Of a DNA stretch of 13,797 nt, positions 6,462-12,711 are shown one piece after another (the stretch's first letter is position 1; each line of letters opens with the position of its first letter). The stretch comes from Lachnospiraceae bacterium (GTDB taxonomy: Bacteria > Bacillota > Clostridia > Lachnospirales > Lachnospiraceae), in the NCBI GenBank assembly GCA_021202715.1, contig JAJQCL010000257.1, positions 1 through 13,797 on the forward strand. Reading direction: 5' to 3'. Position numbers and translations under genes: made by a program. The notes under the pieces were generated by a model. It was not told where the DNA came from, did not search any database, and was given only the letters and a program-made list of their open reading frames with translations.

Positions 6462-8312
6462 TTAGTCGGCAGCGTCATACTGCACGTCCTGGAGGTCGGC
6501 GATGAGGGTGTCGGTCAGGGTGAACTGTACCGTCTCAGAGGGCCAGGTGCCGGTCCAATCGCTCCGGGAGAGCCAGGTGACTTCGGTATCGATCCCCTCA
6601 TACAGATTGGGGTCTGCGTCAGAGAGTTGGTTGGTGATCGCTGTACCGTTGGCGGAGACGGCGTAGGTGGTGGTGTCCAGAGTGTCCTCCGTCCAGGAGT
6701 AGACGAGGGAGGTGTCACCGTCGGCGGTCATGCCGTCGGCCACAGTGTAGCCCTTGGCGGCCAGAATGTTGTTGACAGCATTGTGGGCGTCCGTTGCGGC
6801 GGTCAGGTAGTAGTCTCCGGCGTCCAGGATGTAAGTGCCTGCGCCATAGGTATCAAAGGAGGCGATATCGCTCTTGTTGACCGTAATCGCTAATGTCTCG
6901 GATGCGCCTGGGGCGAGAAGCTCTGTTTTCCCGAAGCCAACCAGAGAGACGGATGCCTTTTCCACGCCGTTTTCCTTATCATAGTCGGTGTAAGGAGACT
7001 GAACGTAGACCTGGACGGTCTCCTTGCCGGAATAGGTATCGCCGGTGTTGGTGACGGTGACAGAGACGGTGTAGGTGTCCTCCCCAGCGTCATACGCCAC
7101 GGTCATGTTGCTGTAGGTAAAGGTGGTATAACTCAGCCCGTAGCCGAAGGGGAAGGCCACATCGTCCGTGTAGTCATAGCCCGCTGTGTTGCCTGTCCCC
7201 ATGACGGCATCCTCATAGCGGGTCTCGTAATACTTGTAGCCAACGTATATGCCTTCCTGATAGACCATGTAGGTATCTGCGCTGTCGGGGATGGCGTCGG
7301 TGTCCCCGCTGTAGGTCACAGGGGTAAAGTTGGCCATGGCAGGGGAAGAATAGTTGTCATAGCAGTAGGTATCCACCAGGCTGCCGGAGGGGTTGACATC
7401 GCCGCACAGGATCTCCGCCACGGCATTGATGCCGCTGATGCCCACGTCAGCGATCCACAGGCAGGCGTCTACGTTGTACTCGTTGTCCTTCAGGAAGTCC
7501 ACCTGAAGGGCGTTGGCGGAGTTGATGAGGACGATGATTTTGTCCACCGTACCAGCCTCCTTCATGGCGGCGATTTGGGACAGCATCTCCTTCTCGTCCT
7601 CGTCCAGGGCCAGATAGTTGGTGTCTTCATACTCCAGGTCGGCGCCTTCACCGCCCACACGGGAGAGCACTACGATGGCGGCATCGCCATAGTCGGCCAC
7701 AGAGTTGATGACCTCATCGGTGTAGACGCTCCAGGGGGCTTCGGAGGTGGTGGCGCTGGCGGTGCTCACCATGCTGGACGACGACCTGGCATAGTCAGCC
7801 CCCGCGCCGTCGGTGTAAAACGCCCACAGGGTTTCGTTGACGGAGAAGCCTACCTTCTCCAGTGCGTCTTTCAGGGTGTCAGCGCTGGAGGCGTCAATGT
7901 TGCCCGAGCCGGTGCCGCCGTAAACCAGGTTTACTGACGAGGTGGAGAAGCAGCTCACTGCAGCTCCGCTGTCCAAAGGCAGGGCGCTGTTATCGTTCAG
8001 CAGCAGGGCCGCGCCCTCGGCCTCCACCAGCTGGGCCAACTCCAGGCCATACTCTGTCATCTCCTCAACGGAGTCAAAGTCGCTGGTGTAGTACTGGGCG
8101 CTCTCGTCCTCATTCACCAGGTTCCAGAATGTGCCGCCCACATAGGCCGCCACAGTGTTGTCAAAGATGGACAGGACAATGAATACGGGAGCCATAATGG
8201 CCGCGATCACGATGCACAGGATGCTCAGGCCCTTAAAGGGGCGGATGGATTTGCGTTTCGCCCGTTTATAGGCTTTTTTCAGGGCTTTTTTCTGTTTTTT
8301 TTCTTCTTTCAT
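6462..8312 (-). CDS. N-terminal half of membrane-anchored GH3 glycosidase: sandwich and fibronectin-like domains
   Basis: The start ATG 8312 has AAGGAGG 5 bases upstream. A basic N-terminus (residues 1-27) and one hydrophobic helix (28-50) predict a signal anchor with the cytoplasmic end first. The GH3 C-type alpha/beta sandwich follows (about 85-320). SRVGGEGADL (217-226) carries the conserved glutamate region that usually supplies the acid/base residue. FPFGYGLSYT (387-396) is the hallmark joining GH3 to its fibronectin-III-like domain (about 398-500). The frame ends at codon 617 (TAA, 6462-6464), just before the linker to the barrel. Sandwich-before-barrel order is the reverse of most GH3 enzymes but is known in the beta-glucosidases of Ruminococcus albus and Butyrivibrio fibrisolvens. 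The likely role is hydrolysis of beta-linked oligosaccharides at the outer face. Exact substrate specificity cannot be read from the sequence. Confidence 0.88.
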   Translation of the reverse strand: MKEEKKQKKALKKAYKRAKRKSIRPFKGLSILCIVIAAIMAPVFIVLSIFDNTVAAYVGGTFWNLVNEDESAQYYTSDFDSVEEMTEYGLELAQLVEAEGAALLLNDNSALPLDSGAAVSCFSTSSVNLVYGGTGSGNIDASSADTLKDALEKVGFSVNETLWAFYTDGAGADYARSSSSMVSTASATTSEAPWSVYTDEVINSVADYGDAAIVVLSRVGGEGADLEYEDTNYLALDEDEKEMLSQIAAMKEAGTVDKIIVLINSANALQVDFLKDNEYNVDACLWIADVGISGINAVAEILCGDVNPSGSLVDTYCYDNYSSPAMANFTPVTYSGDTDAIPDSADTYMVYQEGIYVGYKYYETRYEDAVMGTGNTAGYDYTDDVAFPFGYGLSYTTFTYSNMTVAYDAGEDTYTVSVTVTNTGDTYSGKETVQVYVQSPYTDYDKENGVEKASVSLVGFGKTELLAPGASETLAITVNKSDIASFDTYGAGTYILDAGDYYLTAATDAHNAVNNILAAKGYTVADGMTADGDTSLVYSWTEDTLDTTTYAVSANGTAITNQLSDADPNLYEGIDTEVTWLSRSDWTGTWPSETVQFTLTDTLIADLQDVQYDAAD

Positions 8313-8632
8313 GATAACCTCCTTGGTTGCGCGGAAGCCACCTGCCCCGTTCTGCGCGCTGCCTGGCCCCGCAGCATGGCAGCGGATACAGCCGTTGCTG
8401 CCTGTCTGCGAATCCGGGGGAGAGTTGAGCGAATGCTGACGATGCAGGTGATTCTTCCATGTTGAACATACCTAAGAGGTATCATATCATAAAAAAACGT
8501 TTTTTACAATGTATTATCGCAATATTTTTTGATTTTTTCTGCGTTATCAAATGATGTGAGCCACAGCAGAAGGAACGAAAACCTCAAAGATATTTCGCAA
8601 AACCTATGTAATATTCTTCCGGTTGTTTCACC
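8313..8632. other. Intergenic region: glycosidase promoter and GC-rich leader
   Basis: No gene is supported in these 320 bases. The part next to the glycosidase (8313-8473) is GC-rich and would be the roughly 160-base 5' leader of its mRNA. The part from 8474 to about 8600 is AT-rich and contains the promoter. The remainder up to 8632 lies just after the prophage lysin stop and may contain the prophage junction, but I found no recognisable attachment repeat. Confidence 0.5.
8481..8509 (-). promoter_or_regulatory. Promoter of the GH3 glycosidase
   Basis: On the minus strand, -35 TTGTAA (8509-8504), a 17-base spacer and -10 TATGAT (8486-8481). The spacer contains most of the perfect palindrome AAAAAACGTTTTTT (8492-8505), a possible operator for a dimeric regulator such as a LacI-type sugar repressor. 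The surrounding DNA is strongly AT-rich. Confidence 0.6.
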
Positions 8633-9056
8633 TCAAACTGCAAGAAGATTTCCCCAGGTCTTAGGCCCGCAGATTCCATCCTGCGTCAGCCCCTGCTTTT
8701 TCTGGTAGCTCTTCACGGCCGTCTCCGTCTTACTCTCGAAGATGCCGTCCGCACTGAGGCTGCTCCCCAGCTGATTCAGCAGCTTTTGCAGCACCGTCAC
8801 CTGCTGGCCGGTGTCGCCGTTCCGCCTTCCTGCGGCAGGTCAGACCGGCGCTCTCCTGCTTCACGCCGCCCGCGGTGATTTTGTTCCAGACAAAGAACTG
8901 CTCCGCTGCGGCGGCATAATCCCCGGCGTTCAGCTTTTTCAGCAGGGTGGAGTTTTCAGGGCGCGCTTGCCGATGTTAAAGGCCAGGCTCTCCAGCGCAT
9001 CGAACTGATTCTGATTCAGCGCAATGGAAACATAGCTGTTCACTGTGAGCTTGAAT
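8633..9056 (-). pseudogene. GH24 phage lysozyme remnant with C-terminal peptidoglycan-binding repeat
   Basis: Three coding pieces lie in different frames. The first (about 9056-8960) gives VNSYVSIALNQNQFDALESL followed by AFNIG, the middle of a T4-type GH24 lysozyme. After a one-base frameshift near 8955, NSTLLKKLNAGDY and AAAAEQFFVWNKITAGG follow, ending near RRKAE (about 8825). After another frame change, VTVLQKLLNQLGSSLSADG, ETAVKSYQKKQGLTQDG and GPKTWGNLLAV form one PG_binding_1 repeat ending at TGA 8633. The catalytic glutamate region at the N-terminus is absent. Family knowledge: GH24 enzymes cleave the MurNAc-GlcNAc bond for host lysis, and PG_binding_1 anchors them to the wall. This copy cannot be functional. 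Confidence 0.8.
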
Positions 9057-9110
9057 CAGGCCGGTGATGAAATCCAATGCGATAAACGCGCAGGTGATAA
9101 GATAACTCAT
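9050..9110 (-). pseudogene. Holin N-terminal fragment fused to the lysozyme remnant
   Basis: ATG 9110 is preceded by AAGGA at good spacing and starts MSYLITCAFIALDFITGL followed by IQA. This is the first membrane segment typical of phage holin family 4 (TcdE/toxin-secretion type, PF05105). After about 21 codons the DNA switches to lysozyme sequence read in another frame, so the remaining transmembrane segments are lost. Reading through gives a short unrelated tail that ends at 8976. Holins time host lysis by forming membrane holes; this fragment cannot. Confidence 0.75.
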
Positions 9111-9166
9111 AACAATCATTCCTTTCTTTTGTTCAGTAAAATGTGCTGCTGAAACAGCCCCAGCAG

Positions 9167-9300
9167 TTACGCTTCCGTTGTGTCGATCAGCCACCAAAGC
9201 CGGTCGACATCTTTGTAGGTCAGCGGGTCAAGCCCGCCCTCCCCGCAGGCGTCCAGTGCCTCAGCCGGGACGGTATGCACACGGACGGCGGTTTCGGTGT
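9167..9300 (-). pseudogene. Reading-frame continuation downstream of the post-fibre protein
   Basis: Directly after the stop of the 85-residue protein, another frame encodes LNTETAVRVHTVPAEALDAC, then GLDPLTYKDVDRLWWLIDTTEA, ending at TAA 9167. No ATG or ribosome site precedes it in its frame. It is therefore probably the C-terminal end of the gene upstream after a frameshift, or of a following gene whose start has been lost. The function is not recognised. Confidence 0.45.
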
Positions 9301-9558
9301 TCAGCGCTCTGTCACCTCGGCCACCAGCGCCGCCTGCTGTGACTGGTCTGCGGAGGTGATGTTCTCCGGCGTGACCCCATAGCGGCTGCAGATGTCGGTG
9401 AGGCTGGCAAGATATGCCTTGTAGGCCGTCTCTAGCTCTGGCCGCGCCTCCTCCGTCAGGCAGTCCCCGGCGTAGAGGACGGTAATCTTCTCCGTCATGT
9501 CGGACAGGGTGTAGTCCCCGCTCTGAATGGCGGAGAGCAGAATGTTGTAGATGCTCAC
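9301..9558 (-). CDS. Small phage protein following the tail fibre
   Basis: An 85-residue protein starting at GTG 9558, which overlaps the fibre stop codon as GTGA and has AAAGGAGG about 6-8 bases upstream, an excellent coupled start. The sequence opens MSIYNILLSAIQSGDYTLSD and contains an acidic helical body (TEEARPELETAYKAYLA). It resembles the short XkdW/XkdX-region proteins that follow fibre genes in Clostridia siphophages, but I cannot name a family with certainty. A likely role is tail-tip accessory or fibre assembly. It is intact as a frame, but a coding continuation in another frame after its stop suggests the C-terminus may have been altered by a frameshift. Confidence 0.65.
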   Translation of the reverse strand: MSIYNILLSAIQSGDYTLSDMTEKITVLYAGDCLTEEARPELETAYKAYLASLTDICSRYGVTPENITSADQSQQAALVAEVTER

Positions 9559-10240
9559 TTGAAAACCTCCTTTTGCAGACTGTGAATCTGGTGTTTCAGT
9601 GTTTGAATTTCGGCCACCAGCAGGGGAATCAGCTCCGCATAAGCGATGCTCTTCATGCCGGTGGCGGCGTTGGTCTGCACCAGGGCGCTGCCGTGGACAT
9701 CCAGCGCATCCAGCGCCGCCTCCACATCCTGCGACACTAAACCGTAATGCACCAGCGCCGGGTCATCCCGCAGCTGGTAGGATACCGGAACCAAAACGTC
9801 CACAAGCCCCGCCCATCCAGAGGTTGAATGTTCTGTTTGAGCCGCCGGTCTGAGCTGGTGGTGATGGACTTGCTGGATATGATAGAGCTGCCATACAGGT
9901 AAGTGGCATAGCTGCTGTTGCCCAAAATCAGCTGGTCGCTGGCGTTGACATACTCGAACTTGGCATAGCTGCCGCTGGACGTGTAGTGGTGGCCGCCGTA
10001 GCCGTTGCCCAGGGCGATGCCGCTGTTGGGCACGAGAATGCTGCCCTCTATGGTGGTGCTCCCTGCCACGGTCAGCGTATTCGCCCATGTGTCGCCAAGC
10101 TTGTTCACCCTGAACGGGCAGTCTGCATAGCTCTCATGGCTGGTACCCCCAGCCGCAAATACATAGACCGTCTCATCGGAGAGAAGCTGCATGACGGCCA
10201 CGCCGGTGTCTGAATCGCCGCCATAGATTTTGTAATCGGT
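9555..10240 (-). pseudogene. Tail fibre C-terminus with peptidase S74 (endosialidase-chaperone) domain, frameshifted and truncated
   Basis: The upstream frame (to about 9812; open start GTG 10201, coding sense back to about 10240) reads ITDYKIYGGDSDTG, DTWANTLTVAG, GSILVPNSGIALGNGYGG and then SSDRRLKQNIQPLD. The last is the start signature of an S74 intramolecular chaperone. Past a GGGCGGGG tract near 9810 the frame shifts by one base. LVDVLVPVSYQLRD, HYGLVSQDVEAALD and YAELIPLLVAEIQTLKHQI then complete the domain to TGA 9555. S74 domains fold and then self-cleave trimeric fibre proteins; the SD pair after which cleavage occurs is visible. The N-terminal part of the fibre is missing because the gene is joined to the tape-measure gene. 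Confidence 0.8.
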
Positions 10241-11351
10241 GATTGCCCTCGGAATCGTATACCTGCAGGCTCAGGCTCTCCATAGCGGTTGCCGCCGAGT
10301 CGGTGGGACTTTGGAGTGCCAGGATAACGTTGCGGAGATGGGTGCCGCCTTCCGCACCCTTGATGCCGTTGTTGGCAAGGATGCCCAGAGCTGTGTTCAG
10401 CTCTGCGGTACCCCCGGCCATGGTCTTTGCGGTTGCGCCGATTTTCAGGATGCCTTCGCCCAGCTGCTCCACAGAAGTATTGGTACTGCTGGCTGTCTTT
10501 GCCATCTGGTCTACCATCATACTGGCTTCGCTGGTATCCATGCCAAGGGCGGACATGGCGTCCGTGACCATGTCCGATGCATCTGCCAAATCCATGTTGC
10601 CTGCTGCCGCGAGGTTCAGTACAGTCGACAGCGTGTCATAACTCTCCTGTGTGTCGTAGCCTTCAAGTGCCAGATAGTTGATAGCCTCTGCGCACTCCGT
10701 TGCCGAGAAGGCGGTCGAGCTGCCCATCTCTTTTGCCAGATCGGACAGCGAATCCATGGTGTTCACTACCTCGCCATTTAGCTCGGAGGTGGCATCGGAG
10801 GTGATGCCCATGGTAGCCTGCACCTGGGACATGGCAGATTCAAAGGTTGATGCGGTGCTGACTGCGGCTGTTCCCAGCGCAACGAGAGGAGCTGTAACCT
10901 TTGTGGACAGGGACGTTCCAACCTCGCTGATTTTGTCCCCGATGTCCTCCAGAGTGCTGCCCACCTCGGAAATTTTCTGTAATGCCGCATTGGACTCCGC
11001 TGCCTGGTCTGCCAGCTTTTCGAGCTCCTGCTCCGTGGCAATGATCTCCCGCTGGAGGGCGTCGTACTGCTCCTGTGTGATTTCTCCGTTTTGGAGCTGT
11101 TCGTTTGCCTGTTCTGCGGCAGTCTTTAATGTAGTCAGCTTTTCCTTTGTCTCGGAGATAGCTTCTGTCAGGAGCTTCTGTTTCTGTGTCAGCAACTCCG
11201 TATTGGTGGGGTCGAGCTTTAAAAGGTTATTGACATCCTTTAGCTGTGACTGCGTTGATTTTATTTCCGAGTTGACCGACTTCAATGCGGTCTGCAGCTT
11301 AGTGGTATCGCCGCCGATCTCCACGGTTATACCCGCGATTCTGTTTGCCAT
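10173..11351 (-). pseudogene. Phage tail tape measure protein, N-terminal part only (TP901 type)
   Basis: Starts at ATG 11351 with GGAAG about 8-10 bases upstream. Residues 1-145 are a charged coiled-coil region typical of tape-measure N-termini (KLQTALKSVNSEIKSTQ, KLLTEAISETKEKL). Residues about 150-370 match the TP901/PhageMin_Tail core (TKVTAPLVALGTAAV, FESAMSQVQATMGITS, GTHLRNVILALQSP). Real tape-measure sequence stops after QVYDSEGN (residue 370). The last 22 residues to TGA 10173 are tail-fibre DNA read in the wrong frame. Tape-measure proteins set tail length and are usually several hundred to over a thousand residues, so the distal part, and the genes normally between it and the fibre, were lost in a deletion near 10236-10244. 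Confidence 0.88.
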
Positions 11352-11383
11352 GTAGCCCCACTTCCTTCATTAAACTTAAATTT

Positions 11384-11400
11384 GCTTGCAATCGCTTGCA
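11384..11400 (+). promoter_or_regulatory. Operator-like repeats of the toxin-antitoxin operon
   Basis: GCTTGCA occurs twice (11384-11390 and 11394-11400), one helical turn apart. The overlapping TGCAA-TCGC-TTGCA (11387-11400) is an inverted repeat. The repeats overlap the -35 box, where RelB-type antitoxins commonly bind their own operators. Actual binding is inferred. Confidence 0.5.
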
Positions 11401-11424
11401 TTTGTTGAATAAAACGGGTATAAT
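11396..11424 (+). promoter_or_regulatory. Promoter of the toxin-antitoxin operon
   Basis: -35 TTGCAT (11396-11401), a 17-base spacer, then a perfect TATAAT (11419-11424). It is followed at 11437-11442 by the AAGGAG ribosome site of the antitoxin. It points against the prophage late genes, so the operon has independent expression. Confidence 0.75.
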
Positions 11425-11451
11425 ATAAAAAACGACAAGGAGATGATTCCC

Positions 11452-11757
11452 ATGGTAAACACAACAGCCGTTTACGCAAGAATAGATACCGATTTAAAAG
11501 AGAGCGCAGAGGGCATCCTTTCCCAGCTTGGCATCACGCCGTCCAGCGCGATACAGATGCTCTATAGCCAAATCGTACTCAGAGGCGGAATGCCCTTCGA
11601 CCTGCGCCTGCCGTCCAAAAAGCCGGTAGCTGTCGGTGCAATGACAAAGGCACAACTGGATGCAGAGCTTACAAAAGGCATGGCATCCATTGAGTCCGGC
11701 AGAACCTATACTGTAGATGAAGTGGACGAAGAGATGCACAAGAGGTACGGTATATGA
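11452..11757 (+). CDS. Type II antitoxin, RelB/DinJ family
   Basis: A 101-residue protein. ATG 11452 is chosen over the in-frame ATG at 11443 because AAGGAG ends at 11442, giving a 9-base spacing only for the later start. The N-terminus shows the RelB/DinJ ribbon-helix-helix: TTAVYARIDTDLKESAEGIL, LGITPSSAIQMLYSQIVLRG and GMPFDLRLP. The C-terminal half is a less structured toxin-wrapping segment ending EEMHKRYGI. It is expected to neutralise the adjacent RelE-type toxin and, with it, repress the shared promoter through the repeats at 11384-11400. Its stop overlaps the toxin start as ATGA, which ensures antitoxin is made first. The operon sits opposite to the phage genes. Confidence 0.93.
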   Translation: MVNTTAVYARIDTDLKESAEGILSQLGITPSSAIQMLYSQIVLRGGMPFDLRLPSKKPVAVGAMTKAQLDAELTKGMASIESGRTYTVDEVDEEMHKRYGI

Positions 11758-12086
11758 GTGAGCAATATAAGGTCGTCTATTCCACGGCGGCATTAGACGA
11801 TCTTAATGCCATCTACTCCTACATCGCCTTTGAGCTTATGGCGCAGCCTACCGCAAAGAATCAGGTAAACCGCATACGAAAAGGAATCCGCGCTCTGAAC
11901 GTGTTCCCTGAACGATATGCAAAGGTTGACTGGGAACCTTGGGCTTCTTCCGGTATGCACCGAGTTCCCGTTGATAACTTTGTTATTTACTATCTCGTTG
12001 ACTCGGAGACAATGACGGTCACCATCGTTCGCATTTTCTATGGCGGCAGAGATGTTGAAACCATCATCAATTCTGAAACAGACTAA
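11754..12086 (+). CDS. Type II toxin, RelE/ParE superfamily
   Basis: A 110-residue protein starting at ATG 11754, which overlaps the antitoxin stop by four bases. The sequence has the RelE/ParE fold order: an N-terminal strand (YKVVYSTAALDDL), a helical hairpin (IYSYIAFELM, NQVNRIRKGIRALN), then the strands HRVPVDNFVIYYLVD and TVTIVRIFYGGRDVE that form the basic active face. No disruption is visible and the length is normal for the family. Pairing with a RelB/DinJ antitoxin suggests a ribosome-dependent mRNA endonuclease, but ParE-like (gyrase) activity cannot be excluded from sequence. The stop codon lies inside the left arm of the terminator hairpin. Confidence 0.92.
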   Translation: MSEQYKVVYSTAALDDLNAIYSYIAFELMAQPTAKNQVNRIRKGIRALNVFPERYAKVDWEPWASSGMHRVPVDNFVIYYLVDSETMTVTIVRIFYGGRDVETIINSETD

Positions 12087-12120
12087 CGAAAAGAGCAGCG
12101 CAAACTGCTCTTTTCGTTAG
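12083..12120. terminator. Bidirectional terminator between toxin and tail chaperone
   Basis: A perfect 16-base inverted repeat, CTAACGAAAAGAGCAG (12083-12098) and its complement (12105-12120), around a six-base loop. The TTTTCG near the end of each strand gives a moderate U-tract. The stop codons of both convergent genes (toxin TAA 12084-12086, chaperone extension TAA 12117-12119) lie inside the stem. Confidence 0.8.
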
Positions 12121-12299
12121 AACCGATCCATCTGCTCCTGGGTAGCTACCGCAGGATAGTCATACGCATCATTGTGGCTTTCCACAAACATATCATTGAC
12201 CATGCCGATTGTGAGCAGGTCAAGGTCACGGATGCTGATTCCCAGCTGGACGCACCGCAGCAGGAAGAGCGGAGTCGTTATCTCCCTGCTGCTTTTCTG
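12117..12299 (-). CDS. Tail assembly chaperone T-domain, expressed by -1 frameshift from the G gene
   Basis: This frame has no start or ribosome site of its own and overlaps the end of the G frame. It is in the -1 frame relative to G, and the overlap contains the canonical slippery heptamer A AAT TTC (minus strand, 12305-12299). Slippage there gives QKSSREITTPLFLL followed by ISIRDLDLLTIGMVNDMF and ends at TAA 12117, adding 60 residues for a fusion of about 179. The motif DLLTIGMVNDMF is typical of the T part in Firmicutes phage chaperones (lambda G/GT analogue). The T part normally contacts the tape measure protein, whose gene follows in other phages. Here a toxin-antitoxin operon intervenes. 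Confidence 0.75.
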   Translation of the reverse strand, partial: QKSSREITTPLFLLRCVQLGISIRDLDLLTIGMVNDMFVESHNDAYDYPAVATQEQMDRF

Positions 12300-12655
12300 A
12301 AATTTTGCTTTGCCTCCGCCTGGGTCTGGGTGTTCAGGCCCCGCAGTTCGATGAGCTGCGGCAGAACCTGATAGATGGAGAAGGTGTTGTACTGCTCCAG
12401 CCACTCGTCAGGGGAATCCGGCACGGACGGGTCGGCGTGCTTTGCCATGATCCAGGTCAGGTCCTCGAACATCTCCAGACTGAACATATCCAGATTGCGC
12501 TCATCCTCATCCCCGTTGTCCACGCTCTTTTCGAGGGCGCGGAGGTCCTTGTAGATGTCCCTGCCGAACTTGAGACGGTAGATTCTTGGAATCGCCGCGC
12601 TGGCGCGGAAGGTGGTGTCAATGCCGTCAATGTTGATGGTTTTTGTTACTGCCAT
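12278..12655 (-). CDS. Tail assembly chaperone (G-protein analogue)
   Basis: A 125-residue acidic protein starting at ATG 12655, with GGAGG 9 bases upstream. It opens MAVTKTINIDGIDTTFRASA and continues IPRIYRLKFGRDIYKDL and MFEDLTWIMAKHAD, the layout of gp14/G-type chaperones in phi13-like siphophages. It lies just after the major tail protein, as expected. It is apparently intact. In the family, the short G form and a longer GT form made by ribosomal frameshifting coat the tape measure protein during tail assembly. The slippery sequence near its 3' end is the evidence for the long form here. Confidence 0.85.
   Translation of the reverse strand: MAVTKTINIDGIDTTFRASAAIPRIYRLKFGRDIYKDLRALEKSVDNGDEDERNLDMFSLEMFEDLTWIMAKHADPSVPDSPDEWLEQYNTFSIYQVLPQLIELRGLNTQTQAEAKQNFRKAAGR
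12299..12305 (-). promoter_or_regulatory. Slippery heptamer for -1 ribosomal frameshifting
   Basis: AAATTTC read on the minus strand, in phase as A-AAT-TTC with the G frame, fits X-XXY-YYZ exactly. After slippage the tRNAs re-pair on AAA-TTT. It sits 21 bases before the G stop codon, in the only stretch where both frames are open. Confidence 0.7.
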
Positions 12656-12678
12656 GATAAAATACCTCCATACATAGC

Positions 12679-12704
12679 GAGAGCGGAGCCAAAGCCCCGC
12701 TCTC
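12679..12704 (-). promoter_or_regulatory. Intergenic hairpin between major tail protein and chaperone
   Basis: GAGAGCGG (12679-12686) and CCGCTCTC (12697-12704) form a perfect 8-base stem around a short loop. No T-run follows on the minus strand, so it is more likely an attenuator or mRNA-end stabiliser that keeps the major tail protein more abundant than the chaperone. It lies 8 bases after the tail-protein stop. Confidence 0.55.
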
Positions 12705-12711
12705 AGTCAAA

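Noticed and set aside
1546..8312. Alternative genetic code to explain the internal stops
   Set aside because: TGA, TAA and TAG all occur inside genes, but the same codons end other genes cleanly in the window, so no single reassignment fits.
5322..8312. Two separate subunit genes for the split GH3
   Set aside because: The second half lacks a ribosome site, and two further stop codons lie between the first stop and the next ATG. A continuous frame interrupted by stops is the simpler reading.
8266..8469. Minus-strand frame of 67 residues upstream of the glycosidase
   Set aside because: It overlaps the glycosidase start in another frame, has no ribosome site, and its sequence looks like a GC-rich leader rather than a protein.
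8825..9056. Programmed frameshifting in the lysozyme
   Set aside because: No slippery sequence is visible, and the N-terminal catalytic region is missing, so damage is more likely.
9110..9170. CTGCTG...CAGCAG repeat as a terminator
   Set aside because: The arms are short and no T-run follows on either strand.
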